A stretch of 6,530 nucleotides of DNA from Lachnospiraceae bacterium. Lineage in GTDB: Bacteria; Bacillota; Clostridia; Lachnospirales; Lachnospiraceae. The DNA lies in the NCBI GenBank assembly GCA_900770345.1, contig CAAGKF010000081.1, positions 1 through 6,530 of the forward strand. Direction: 5' to 3'. The position numbers were made by a program, and so were the translations under genes. Below, one piece after another: positions 1 through 4,546 of this stretch (position 1 is its first letter; each line of letters begins with the position of its first letter). Under the pieces are notes generated by a model. It searched no databases, was not told the DNA's origin, and was given only the letters and a program-made list of their open reading frames with translations.

Positions 1-777
1 ATTCCGGATTTCTGCCATGCCGGCAAACTGATCCAGTTCTTCATACCAGAGGACCCCTACATAGCCAAAAGGCATTTTCAGGGATTTCAACTTTGCTTTA
101 TCATCCACGCCAAAGAATAAGATCTTTTGTCCGGTCCTGTTCAAGGTAATTTCCATGGGGGACTTTTTGAAACTGAATTCATCCATCAGCCCCAGTTCCT
201 CAATGGCCCATTCGATCTGCTGATAAACAGAATTTTTCAATGTATTGCCTACCTTTCGCAGTACTACCGCATGTACATCGGGATGGGCAATCATCAGCTT
301 TGGAATCTGCAGCGAAATGAAAGAAGATTTGGTGCTGCCGCGTCCGCCCTTCAGCCAGTAATGGGTGTGCAAGTGCCGCTTAATGTCGGCGCTCAATCCA
401 TCGAAAGCCGGAATGATCAAGTTCGTGTCATCAGGAACCGCCAAAGGCTGCTGGGCAGGGGTTTCCACATCAAAGAGCCCGGACAGTTCAGCCAGCAGGC
501 CAAATGCCTTTGTGTTACCTTTCATCGCCTGGACTGTCTGGGCCAGGATCATAGCGTCCTGGACTCTTAAATTCTTGCCTTTGGCTTCCGCCAGGCTTTT
601 GACCTTTTGGTCTACTTTGCCTGGCTTGATGGGCATATTCAATACTTCCCTTGTAAGCTCTTTCCATGTCTTTAGAGCCCGGCGTTTTCGGCCGGAAGCA
701 CGGCCGGCTTTTCTTGCATTTTCTCGGCGTTCACTCGGCGTTCGTTCATTGTTAGGCACTAAGTTTTCATCATTCAT
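1..777 (-). CDS. Fused small-large terminase, N-terminal part (TerS-like + TerL ATPase), runs off the window
   Basis: DNA-packaging terminase: it recognises phage DNA and drives it into the prohead by ATP hydrolysis. 259 codons are open from ATG 777 to the left edge with no stop; the C-terminal nuclease domain would lie outside. Residues 1-105 look like a small-subunit-type protein: a basic ARKAGRASGRKRR stretch (21-33), then helices ending in KGNTKAFGLLAEL (87-97). Residues 120-259 match the PBSX/Terminase_3 large-subunit ATPase: Walker A GGRGSTKS (144-151), with T in place of the usual third G, and Walker B VGVLWYEELDQF (240-251) with the catalytic Glu at 246 or 247. ATG 777 is the only reasonable start, because an in-frame TAG lies four codons upstream. 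Its GGGAG (781-785) is only 3 bases away, which is short. ATPase call is firm; the small-subunit assignment rests on family resemblance. Confidence 0.9.
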   Translation of the reverse strand, partial: MNDENLVPNNERTPSERRENARKAGRASGRKRRALKTWKELTREVLNMPIKPGKVDQKVKSLAEAKGKNLRVQDAMILAQTVQAMKGNTKAFGLLAELSGLFDVETPAQQPLAVPDDTNLIIPAFDGLSADIKRHLHTHYWLKGGRGSTKSSFISLQIPKLMIAHPDVHAVVLRKVGNTLKNSVYQQIEWAIEELGLMDEFSFKKSPMEITLNRTGQKILFFGVDDKAKLKSLKMPFGYVGVLWYEELDQFAGMAEIRN

Positions 778-808
778 CGTCTCCCACTATCCTGTTGAAA
801 AATCCAAT

Positions 809-831
809 AAAAAAAGACAGCGGCCGCTGTC
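809..831 (-). terminator. Intrinsic terminator before the terminase gene
   Basis: A perfect 16-bp palindrome (816-831, GACAGCGGCCGCTGTC) is followed on the minus strand by seven T (815-809). As RNA it gives a 6-bp stem with a GGCC loop and a U-tract. It lies 20 bases after the stop of the gene at 851-1216 and about 30 bases before the terminase start. The stem is short, so efficiency is uncertain. The palindrome contains the 8-bp sequence GCGGCCGC. Confidence 0.7.
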
Positions 832-850
832 ACACTTTAATATTTTGAAA

Positions 851-1216
851 TTAATAACCCATATTACGCATAACTTGCCGCGTAATCCGGTTTTGTCCAC
901 GGGCATAACTATTACTTGTAATTTCTCTTTTCGTAGCTTCCCCATACCCATTAACAAAAGTATGTTCAACCGATTTGACCGGTTGTGCCGCTTGTCTGTG
1001 TATCAGCCGGTTCCGCTGAAAAATAACCGAATCCCGGCGGTTCTTCACCTTGTAGTATTTTGCCCGGACTTTACTGTCTTTGCCGTCAGTAGTAAACGAT
1101 CTGGTTAATTGGTACATTTCCCGGCCTAATGTATCTGCTTTTTTATTCAGAGTATCTATCCGGCCTTGCAATCCATGACCGCCGGCTATTCCAGCGCCAG
1201 CCCCGCGTCCACCCAT
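851..1216 (-). CDS. Small phage protein with MGGRGA N-terminus, function unknown
   Basis: 121 residues, basic, no membrane segment or signal peptide. It opens with MGGRGAGAGIAGG, the same start signature as the protein at 1322-1723, although the rest is unrelated. Residues 17-72 are rich in K, R, E and L and probably form a long helix or coiled coil. The C-terminal part (about 84-121: HTFVNGYGEATKREITS, then an R/N/Q-rich tail ending NMGY) resembles a conserved phage-associated segment I have seen in unnamed prophage proteins; I cannot name a function. AGGAGG sits 5 bases before ATG 1216, so the start is well supported. It is bracketed by terminators on both sides (1239-1271 and 809-831), as if it were a separate cassette just ahead of the terminase. 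A packaging or DNA-binding accessory role is only a guess. Confidence 0.8.
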   Translation of the reverse strand: MGGRGAGAGIAGGHGLQGRIDTLNKKADTLGREMYQLTRSFTTDGKDSKVRAKYYKVKNRRDSVIFQRNRLIHRQAAQPVKSVEHTFVNGYGEATKREITSNSYARGQNRITRQVMRNMGY

Positions 1217-1238
1217 TTTTACCTCCTAATTCTGGCAA

Positions 1239-1271
1239 TAAAAAAAGCAGGGCCATAAAATGGCTCTGCTT
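1239..1271 (-). terminator. Intrinsic terminator between the two MGGRGA genes
   Basis: A 12-bp hairpin (1245-1256 with 1260-1271, one G-U pair, loop of three) is followed on the minus strand by an uninterrupted T run (1246-1240, partly in the stem). It lies about 50 bases after the stop of the gene at 1322 and 22 bases before the start at 1216. This is a convincing minus-strand terminator. Confidence 0.85.
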
Positions 1272-1345
1272 AATCCCCGCCCGGATTTCAACCGGGGTCT
1301 CCTGATATCCATCAGGTATGCTCACGTCTGCACCACACCGGATTT
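1239..1345 (-). ncRNA. Candidate ~105-nt structured small RNA or attenuated leader
   Basis: A transcript from the promoter at 1352-1379 would start near 1345 and end at the terminator at 1239-1271. Helices visible in the minus strand: AATCC (1344-1340) with GGATT (1276-1272), closing the fold; GGTGTG (1339-1334) with CATACC (1320-1315), one G-U; CCTGAT/ATCAGG (1316-1301, 4-base loop), which competes for two bases with the previous helix; CCCGG/CCGGG (1296-1280) with a 7-base loop TTGAAAT that resembles a tRNA T-arm; then the terminator hairpin. The first bases overlap the end of the coding region that stops at 1322. I do not recognise a known RNA family. It could be a free small RNA, a leader controlling the gene at 1216, or simply a promoter-plus-terminator border. 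Confidence 0.4.
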
Positions 1346-1723
1346 ATATTCATTATACCAAATTTTTAATATATGTCTAACAAATCTTTTTTCTTTGATT
1401 GTCAATCCCCGGTTTCCGTTTTCATCATGCACATATCCTATATGAACATGAGGTTTCTTGCCATTGTGATAATGGGTTAGATCGATTTGTTTCATGCGTC
1501 GGTTTTTGCCATCATAGTAAGTTATACTAACTGGATTGTTGGACTTTCTCCCTAGCATAACGTAAACCCTTCCCCTAGTTCTTGTTTCCATTGGTGTTTT
1601 TACGGCTTCTTTTGAATTTTGCACCAAAAATTTAATATTTTCTTTTCTGTATATACTCTTGTACTCAGTTCCGTAGACTTTTCCAAATATGCTAATTCCT
1701 GTGCTAGCTCCCCTACCGCCCAT
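1322..1723 (-). CDS. Small phage protein with MGGRGA N-terminus and HYHNGxxPHxHxGY motif, function unknown
   Basis: 133 residues. It begins MGGRGASTGISIFGKVYGTEY, sharing MGGRGAxxGI with the protein at 851-1216. The middle is beta-rich by eye (NIKFLVQNS, GRVYVMLG, VSITYYD), followed by a histidine cluster, IDLTHYHNGKKPHVHIGY (about 79-97), and an end of the type LTIKEKRFVRHILKIWYNEY. I recall this arrangement from unnamed Firmicutes phage proteins; the clustered histidines could be catalytic or metal-binding, but that is inference. The ATG overlaps the end of the upstream ParB-like gene by 11 bases, with GGAG 10 bases ahead. Base composition is odd: positions 1321-1680 are about 35% GC by hand count, against about 50% in a sampled stretch of the neighbour, suggesting separate acquisition. 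A strong promoter is embedded near its 3' end. Confidence 0.82.
   Translation of the reverse strand: MGGRGASTGISIFGKVYGTEYKSIYRKENIKFLVQNSKEAVKTPMETRTRGRVYVMLGRKSNNPVSITYYDGKNRRMKQIDLTHYHNGKKPHVHIGYVHDENGNRGLTIKEKRFVRHILKIWYNEYKSGVVQT
1352..1379 (-). promoter_or_regulatory. Near-consensus sigma-A promoter inside the end of the 1322-1723 gene
   Basis: On the minus strand: TAGACA (1379-1374, 5 of 6 matches to TTGACA), a 16-base spacer, then TATAAT (1357-1352, perfect) with an extended -10 TGG directly before it. Predicted start is near 1345. It lies in coding sequence of AT-rich composition, where chance matches are commoner, but the combined match is unusually good. It reads into the structured RNA and terminator at 1239-1345. 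Confidence 0.6.
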
Positions 1724-2762
1724 TCTTCATCTTCTCCGTAACAGCATTTTCAAAATAAATTGCTTTACAAGGGAACTTATATCCAATATCCCCACCATAT
1801 ACCACAACAGCCGATGGGCTCAATCTCTTTATGGCTTCATCCATGCCGGCTTTCCAGACTTCCATGGAGTCCTTATCCCGCTTCACCCCGATAGTAGAAA
1901 CAGAAACCGTTCCGCCTGGTTCGATACCATCAAAGCAAAATTGAAAACTGGCGTTTTCTGCCCAGGACAGTGTAGGAATTACCTTCACCTGCATATCCTG
2001 CAGGATTTGCCCTATCAACCGGGACCTGTAGATGTTCCAGATTTTCATGGCCATCGGCATGTCCAGATAAAGAGAAAAGTCCGGTGTCAGCACATAATCA
2101 AAGGCTGCCAGCTTTTCGCAGTACTCCTGGGGCTGGTTCCATACCCTTTCAAATTGGTAGTCATCCACGTAGAAATGGATTCCCAGCCCAGGCCGCGGTT
2201 CAGTCGTCAGCATATAATTGAATCCAACCAGTTCTGTTGGGATTCCTTTACATGCCTGAATCAGGGGCATCTGGTAAAACCCGGCTGTACGCCCAGGGTC
2301 ATAGTCATGGAGGTTATATGCGTCCATGGTCCGTTCCCGTTCATTCTCTTTTTCATCTTCTTGATCTTCAGAATCCAGTGCAGCATCCAGCCCAGTCAGG
2401 TCAAATCCGAATTGATCCATAGGGTAATCCAGATCCACCAGGTCTTTTAGTTCTCCCAGTAACAAATCCGGATTCCATGTAGCCATTTCCCCAACCTTAT
2501 TGTCTGCCAGCCTGAAAGCCTTAATCTTTTCCGGGCTCAGATCATCTGCCACAATACATGGCACAGTCTTCAGGTGCAGCCGTTTGGCCGCTTTCAACCG
2601 GGTATGTCCGGCAACTATGACCCCATCTCTGTCAACAACTATCGGCACTTTGAACCCGAAATCCCGGATGGAATTGGCCACATACTCCACTGCTGCATCA
2701 TTGTCCCTTGGGTTCTTTTCATATGGTGTTATGCTTCCAATGGGCTTTTCAACAATTTCCAT
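1713..2762 (-). CDS. ParB-like nuclease/CTPase-fold domain fused to a DUF4417 domain
   Basis: 349 residues. Residues 1-95 are a ParB/Srx-type domain with KNPRDND (16-22), a VVDRDGVIVAGHTRLKAA segment (42-59) carrying the GHTR box (52-55), and LADNK (85-89). An acidic, charged linker (about 128-147, EDQEDEKENERER) leads to a C-terminal domain (about 155-345) that I recognise as DUF4417, with GFNYMLTTEPRPG (180-192), ILQDMQVKVIPTLSW (253-267) and VVVYGGDIGYKF (319-330). In many phages this ParB-like domain next to the terminase is joined to a DNA methyltransferase; here no methyltransferase motif is visible. The substrate and role are unknown; DNA binding or modification around packaging is an inference. 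AAAGGA (2774-2769) is 6 bases before ATG 2762. A strong terminator lies just upstream, so expression needs read-through. Confidence 0.88.
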   Translation of the reverse strand: MEIVEKPIGSITPYEKNPRDNDAAVEYVANSIRDFGFKVPIVVDRDGVIVAGHTRLKAAKRLHLKTVPCIVADDLSPEKIKAFRLADNKVGEMATWNPDLLLGELKDLVDLDYPMDQFGFDLTGLDAALDSEDQEDEKENERERTMDAYNLHDYDPGRTAGFYQMPLIQACKGIPTELVGFNYMLTTEPRPGLGIHFYVDDYQFERVWNQPQEYCEKLAAFDYVLTPDFSLYLDMPMAMKIWNIYRSRLIGQILQDMQVKVIPTLSWAENASFQFCFDGIEPGGTVSVSTIGVKRDKDSMEVWKAGMDEAIKRLSPSAVVVYGGDIGYKFPCKAIYFENAVTEKMKNGR

Positions 2763-2776
2763 GGCTATTCCTTTCC

Positions 2777-2828
2777 GGCAAAAGAAAAAACGCCTGGGCA
2801 GATTTCAGGTCTGCTGGCGTTTTTTCTT
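2777..2828 (-). terminator. Strong intrinsic terminator between early and late genes
   Basis: A perfect 13-bp stem (2782-2794 with 2816-2828, AAGAAAAAACGCC / GGCGTTTTTTCTT) carries an inner 5-bp helix (GCAGA 2798-2802 with TCTGC 2810-2814). On the minus strand it ends in TTTTTTCTTTT. The A/T flanks mean it could also work on the plus strand. It separates the regulator gene (ends 2998) from the ParB-like gene, whose ribosome site begins right after the T run. Confidence 0.85.
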
Positions 2829-2835
2829 GACTCTG

Positions 2836-2924
2836 GGTATCTCTTATGCTTGCTTTCGTAAGGGAGGATAGAAATGATGAAGACGCTATAGAGGCGGAGG
2901 TCATTCCCGCTTCATCACGATACC
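2836..2924 (-). other. Nested inverted repeats upstream of the late-gene terminator
   Basis: This 235-base gap (2763-2997) has no supported gene. Besides the terminator it holds nested inverted repeats: GGTATC/GATACC (2919-2924 and 2836-2841), TGATGAAG/CTTCATCA (2875-2882 and 2910-2917, 27 bases apart) and a small GCGG/CCGC helix between (2894-2897, 2907-2910). As minus-strand RNA these could fold into a branched leader just ahead of the terminator. They could equally be binding sites for the neighbouring regulator. If transcription starts at about 2918, the outermost repeat would not be transcribed. I do not recognise a family. Confidence 0.35.
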
Positions 2925-2933
2925 AGTATATCA
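2925..2933 (-). promoter_or_regulatory. Possible extended -10 promoter for the late operon
   Basis: On the minus strand TGATATACT: TATACT (2930-2925) with the TGn extension before it. There is no good -35 box at 15-18 bases (the sequence there is like CGTCTT), which fits either an activator-dependent promoter or a chance match. It lies downstream of the ArpU-like gene and upstream of the late genes, where such a late promoter is expected. Confidence 0.35.
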
Positions 2934-2997
2934 CGGGAAAACGCCAAAAGACGGGTGAAAAGCGGGCGCATTTTCGGAATTTTCAATCTATCTTTTC

Positions 2998-3504
2998 TTA
3001 CAGCAGGATAAATTTTCGGCGCCGGTTGGCCGGATCTGCCTTGGGACCGCACACCTGGATGGCCAGCCGCCGCAGCAGCTTTCGGTTAAACCGGTCCCTG
3101 CATGTCTTTTCATCCATATGGACCATATGGGCGATTTCAATCCAGGTCCTGCCGTATACCGTCCGCTGCATAATGATAGTCTGGTCCATAGAAGGCAGCT
3201 CCTGCAGGGCTCTGTCAATCCGGCCCAGCCGGTCAGCCAGGACTTCCAGGTCTTTCTTTTTGGCGGTCAGGTCAATATAGTCTTCCTCCCTCTGCATGGC
3301 TGCAGTTTCCTCTTCACTGTCCTTATGCCATCCGCCGGATCCGCCACCGTTGTATCCGAACCGGGTTCCCTTCGGGGCTGGGCTGATAGACAACTTGGTT
3401 TCCAGCTCCTTCACTTCTTTTTCCAGGCTGGCCTTGTATTGCCCCCAGTCGATGTAGTTTTTCAGATACCGGAAAACTTCCTGCTCATACGAATTGTAAT
3501 ACAT
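2998..3504 (-). CDS. ArpU-like / sigma-70 region 4-like late transcription regulator
   Basis: 168 residues. The N-terminal half holds two charged helical stretches (about 22-40 and 69-100) split by a glycine-rich loop (GYNGGGSGGW, 50-59). The C-terminal part (about 104-150: PSMDQTIIMQRTVYGRTWIEIAHMVHM, then DEKTCRDRFNRKLLRRL) is a helix-turn-helix of the sigma region 4 type: a short first helix, a WxEIA turn and a basic recognition helix. This is the pattern of the ArpU/RinA-like phage proteins that switch on late genes. Position agrees: last early gene, directly before the intergenic switch and the late genes. ATG 3504 has AGAAGG 7 bases upstream; ATG 3522, which overlaps the upstream stop codon, is an alternative start adding six residues but has a weaker site. 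Target is probably the region at 2830-2935 (inference). Confidence 0.8.
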   Translation of the reverse strand: MYYNSYEQEVFRYLKNYIDWGQYKASLEKEVKELETKLSISPAPKGTRFGYNGGGSGGWHKDSEEETAAMQREEDYIDLTAKKKDLEVLADRLGRIDRALQELPSMDQTIIMQRTVYGRTWIEIAHMVHMDEKTCRDRFNRKLLRRLAIQVCGPKADPANRRRKFILL

Positions 3505-3521
3505 GGACTTTCCTTCTTTCA

Positions 3522-3923
3522 TCAGTCTTCTGTCACCTTCACCAGGATGTACGGATCTCCGTCGAAATGAGTAAACCGTTCCGCCTTCAGGTGGCAGTAC
3601 TTCGGGCTGTCGTTCTTAATCAGCCCTATTTCCTGCATAGCGTCCAGGATGAACTTACAGCCGCCTCCAATGACGTTGTCGTCATCCCTTCTGTGGTTCC
3701 GGCCATAGTCTTCATAAAACTGGACCTCAACCACCACATGACCTGGGAACTGCATCCCTAGTCGGTTATCTTTGGCCAGGGTAGCCTTCATGACCCATTC
3801 CAGCTGTTCCTGTGTGTCCTTTTTCAGCTTTGCGCTTCCGTACCGGTTGGTCCTGGCCACGTTGATAATATCGTTCATACACGGCAGCCGGCCGTCATAT
3901 CGAAATTGTGCTGTCTTGATCAT
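3522..3923 (-). CDS. rusA: RusA-family Holliday junction resolvase
   Basis: 133 residues, close to the usual RusA length of about 120. It would cut four-way junctions during phage recombination and clear branches before packaging. The start MIKTAQFRYDGRLPCMNDII is typical of the family. The catalytic region RRDDDNV (78-84) supplies the paired aspartates and Asn; CKFILDAM (89-96) holds the conserved Lys and Asp, and GLIKND (100-105) the late aspartate. I chose ATG 3923 because GGAG lies 9 bases upstream and the family begins there; ATG 3938 would add MESRT but has its purine site touching the codon. The stop TGA overlaps the alternative start of the next gene by one base, which points to coupled translation within the early operon. 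Confidence 0.9.
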   Translation of the reverse strand: MIKTAQFRYDGRLPCMNDIINVARTNRYGSAKLKKDTQEQLEWVMKATLAKDNRLGMQFPGHVVVEVQFYEDYGRNHRRDDDNVIGGGCKFILDAMQEIGLIKNDSPKYCHLKAERFTHFDGDPYILVKVTED

Positions 3924-3953
3924 AGTTCTGGACTCCATCCTTTCCGGTTATAC

Positions 3954-4358
3954 TCACTTTTGATCGCATGCATCCTGTTCGAAGTAGAAAAAGATCTTTC
4001 TTTTTTCATGCCTCTCCACCAGGCCATATTTTTCTGCCAGGCGGAACTGGAAAGGTCGAACAGTATTGGGAAGGAGGGTTTCTTGCAATTTTTGACGGAA
4101 GTCTTCTATGGTCTCGGTTCCCTTATAGAAATTACACATCCGGCAGGATGGCATCAAGTTGTCCAGCTGATTTAACTCTTCAGGTGACTTCTTGTACTTA
4201 TGCCCGCCCCTGTTTTCTGGATCATTCAGGAAGCAGGAATCTACATGGTCCACCTGCATATCTTTATAGTCCAGCGCACAGCCACAATAGGCGCAATGGC
4301 CGCCATATTTCTCGTAAACTGCCTGCCGGGTCTTCCGGCTCAATGTCTTCCGTTTCAT
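3954..4358 (-). CDS. HNH endonuclease
   Basis: 134 residues, basic N-terminus (MKRKTLSRKTR). Zinc knuckle pairs CAYC (22-25) and CRMC (72-75) frame the nuclease core: the VDH motif (36-38) gives the catalytic His, LDNLMP (65-70) the middle Asn, and CNFYKG (75-80) the last HNH position, here Asn, so the set is H-N-N. The domain occupies nearly the whole protein, with a short C-terminal extension. Such genes serve phages in recombination, packaging or as free-standing homing enzymes; here it sits inside the replication operon between a Cys4 protein and the RusA resolvase, away from the terminase. GGAGG overlaps the stop of the previous gene, 11 bases before ATG 4358, so the two are probably translated together. 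A homing role cannot be told from sequence alone. Confidence 0.9.
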   Translation of the reverse strand: MKRKTLSRKTRQAVYEKYGGHCAYCGCALDYKDMQVDHVDSCFLNDPENRGGHKYKKSPEELNQLDNLMPSCRMCNFYKGTETIEDFRQKLQETLLPNTVRPFQFRLAEKYGLVERHEKRKIFFYFEQDACDQK

Positions 4359-4373
4359 TATTTTTTCAGCCTC

Positions 4374-4541
4374 CTATCGTACCAGCGGGCAAAAGCCCAC
4401 TTCAGTAATCTTCTCTGCTGCCCGGCTGCAGGTCATGTAATCCCACAGCCTGGGATAAGGTCCATACTCCTGTGGCCTGGACCAGGGGCATGTGGCGCAG
4501 CGCTTCAGCCTTTTTTGATTGTCATCCGCCTTCTTGCTCAT
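4374..4541 (-). CDS. Small four-cysteine (zinc-ribbon-like) protein
   Basis: 55 residues from ATG 4541: a lysine-rich start (MSKKADDNQKRLKRC), then CATC (15-18), a proline/tyrosine-rich middle with YGPYPRLWDYM, Cys 38 and Cys 51 near the end. The CxxC plus two single cysteines could bind one zinc. Function unknown. GGAAGG lies 9 bases before ATG 4541; two more in-frame ATGs (4547 and 4550) overlap the stop of the helicase loader gene but sit too close to the purine site. The tight packing with the loader gene upstream, and the HNH ribosome site inside its own stop, argue that it is a real member of the operon. It is too short for default gene finders and easily missed. Confidence 0.75.
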   Translation of the reverse strand: MSKKADDNQKRLKRCATCPWSRPQEYGPYPRLWDYMTCSRAAEKITEVGFCPLVR

Positions 4542-4546
4542 AACCA

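Noticed and set aside
787..969. 60-codon minus-strand frame overlapping the end of the 851-1216 gene
   Set aside because: It runs through the terminator palindrome and overlaps a better supported gene.
365..1108. Long plus-strand open frame (247 codons), and another at 127-570
   Set aside because: They lie opposite the terminase frame, which has Walker motifs and runs 259 codons; the plus-strand peptides show no domain pattern and cross the palindrome and stop signals of the real genes.
1285..1317. Hammerhead ribozyme core, suggested by CTGATGG followed later by GAAA
   Set aside because: The core should be CTGANGA and the bases between do not form the required stem II closing directly on GAAA.
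1143..1325. 60-codon minus-strand frame through the terminator region
   Set aside because: It translates the hairpins and T run at 1239-1345 and part of the next gene in another frame; it has no ribosome site.
1272..1345. tRNA, suggested by the CCCGG-TTGAAAT-CCGGG arm
   Set aside because: The loop lacks the C of TTC, the central hairpin has a 4-6 base loop rather than 7, and no 7-bp acceptor stem closes the fold; kept only as a structured RNA candidate.
1689..2450. Plus-strand open frame of 253 codons
   Set aside because: It mirrors the ParB-DUF4417 gene, whose protein has recognisable domains and a good ribosome site.
2863..2891. Plus-strand GGGAGG followed by a 5-codon frame (ATG ATG AAG ACG CTA TAG)
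   Set aside because: The ribosome-like site is good, but there is no plus-strand gene downstream for it to act as a leader, and the sequence is explained by the inverted repeats.
2836..2924. tRNA of about 89 nt, suggested by GGTATC/GATACC ends
   Set aside because: No T-arm consensus, no anticodon arm with a 7-base loop and no D-arm on either strand.
2749..2934. 61-codon minus-strand frame with a GTG start across the intergenic switch
   Set aside because: It is the translation of the inverted repeats and terminator, and ends inside the next gene.
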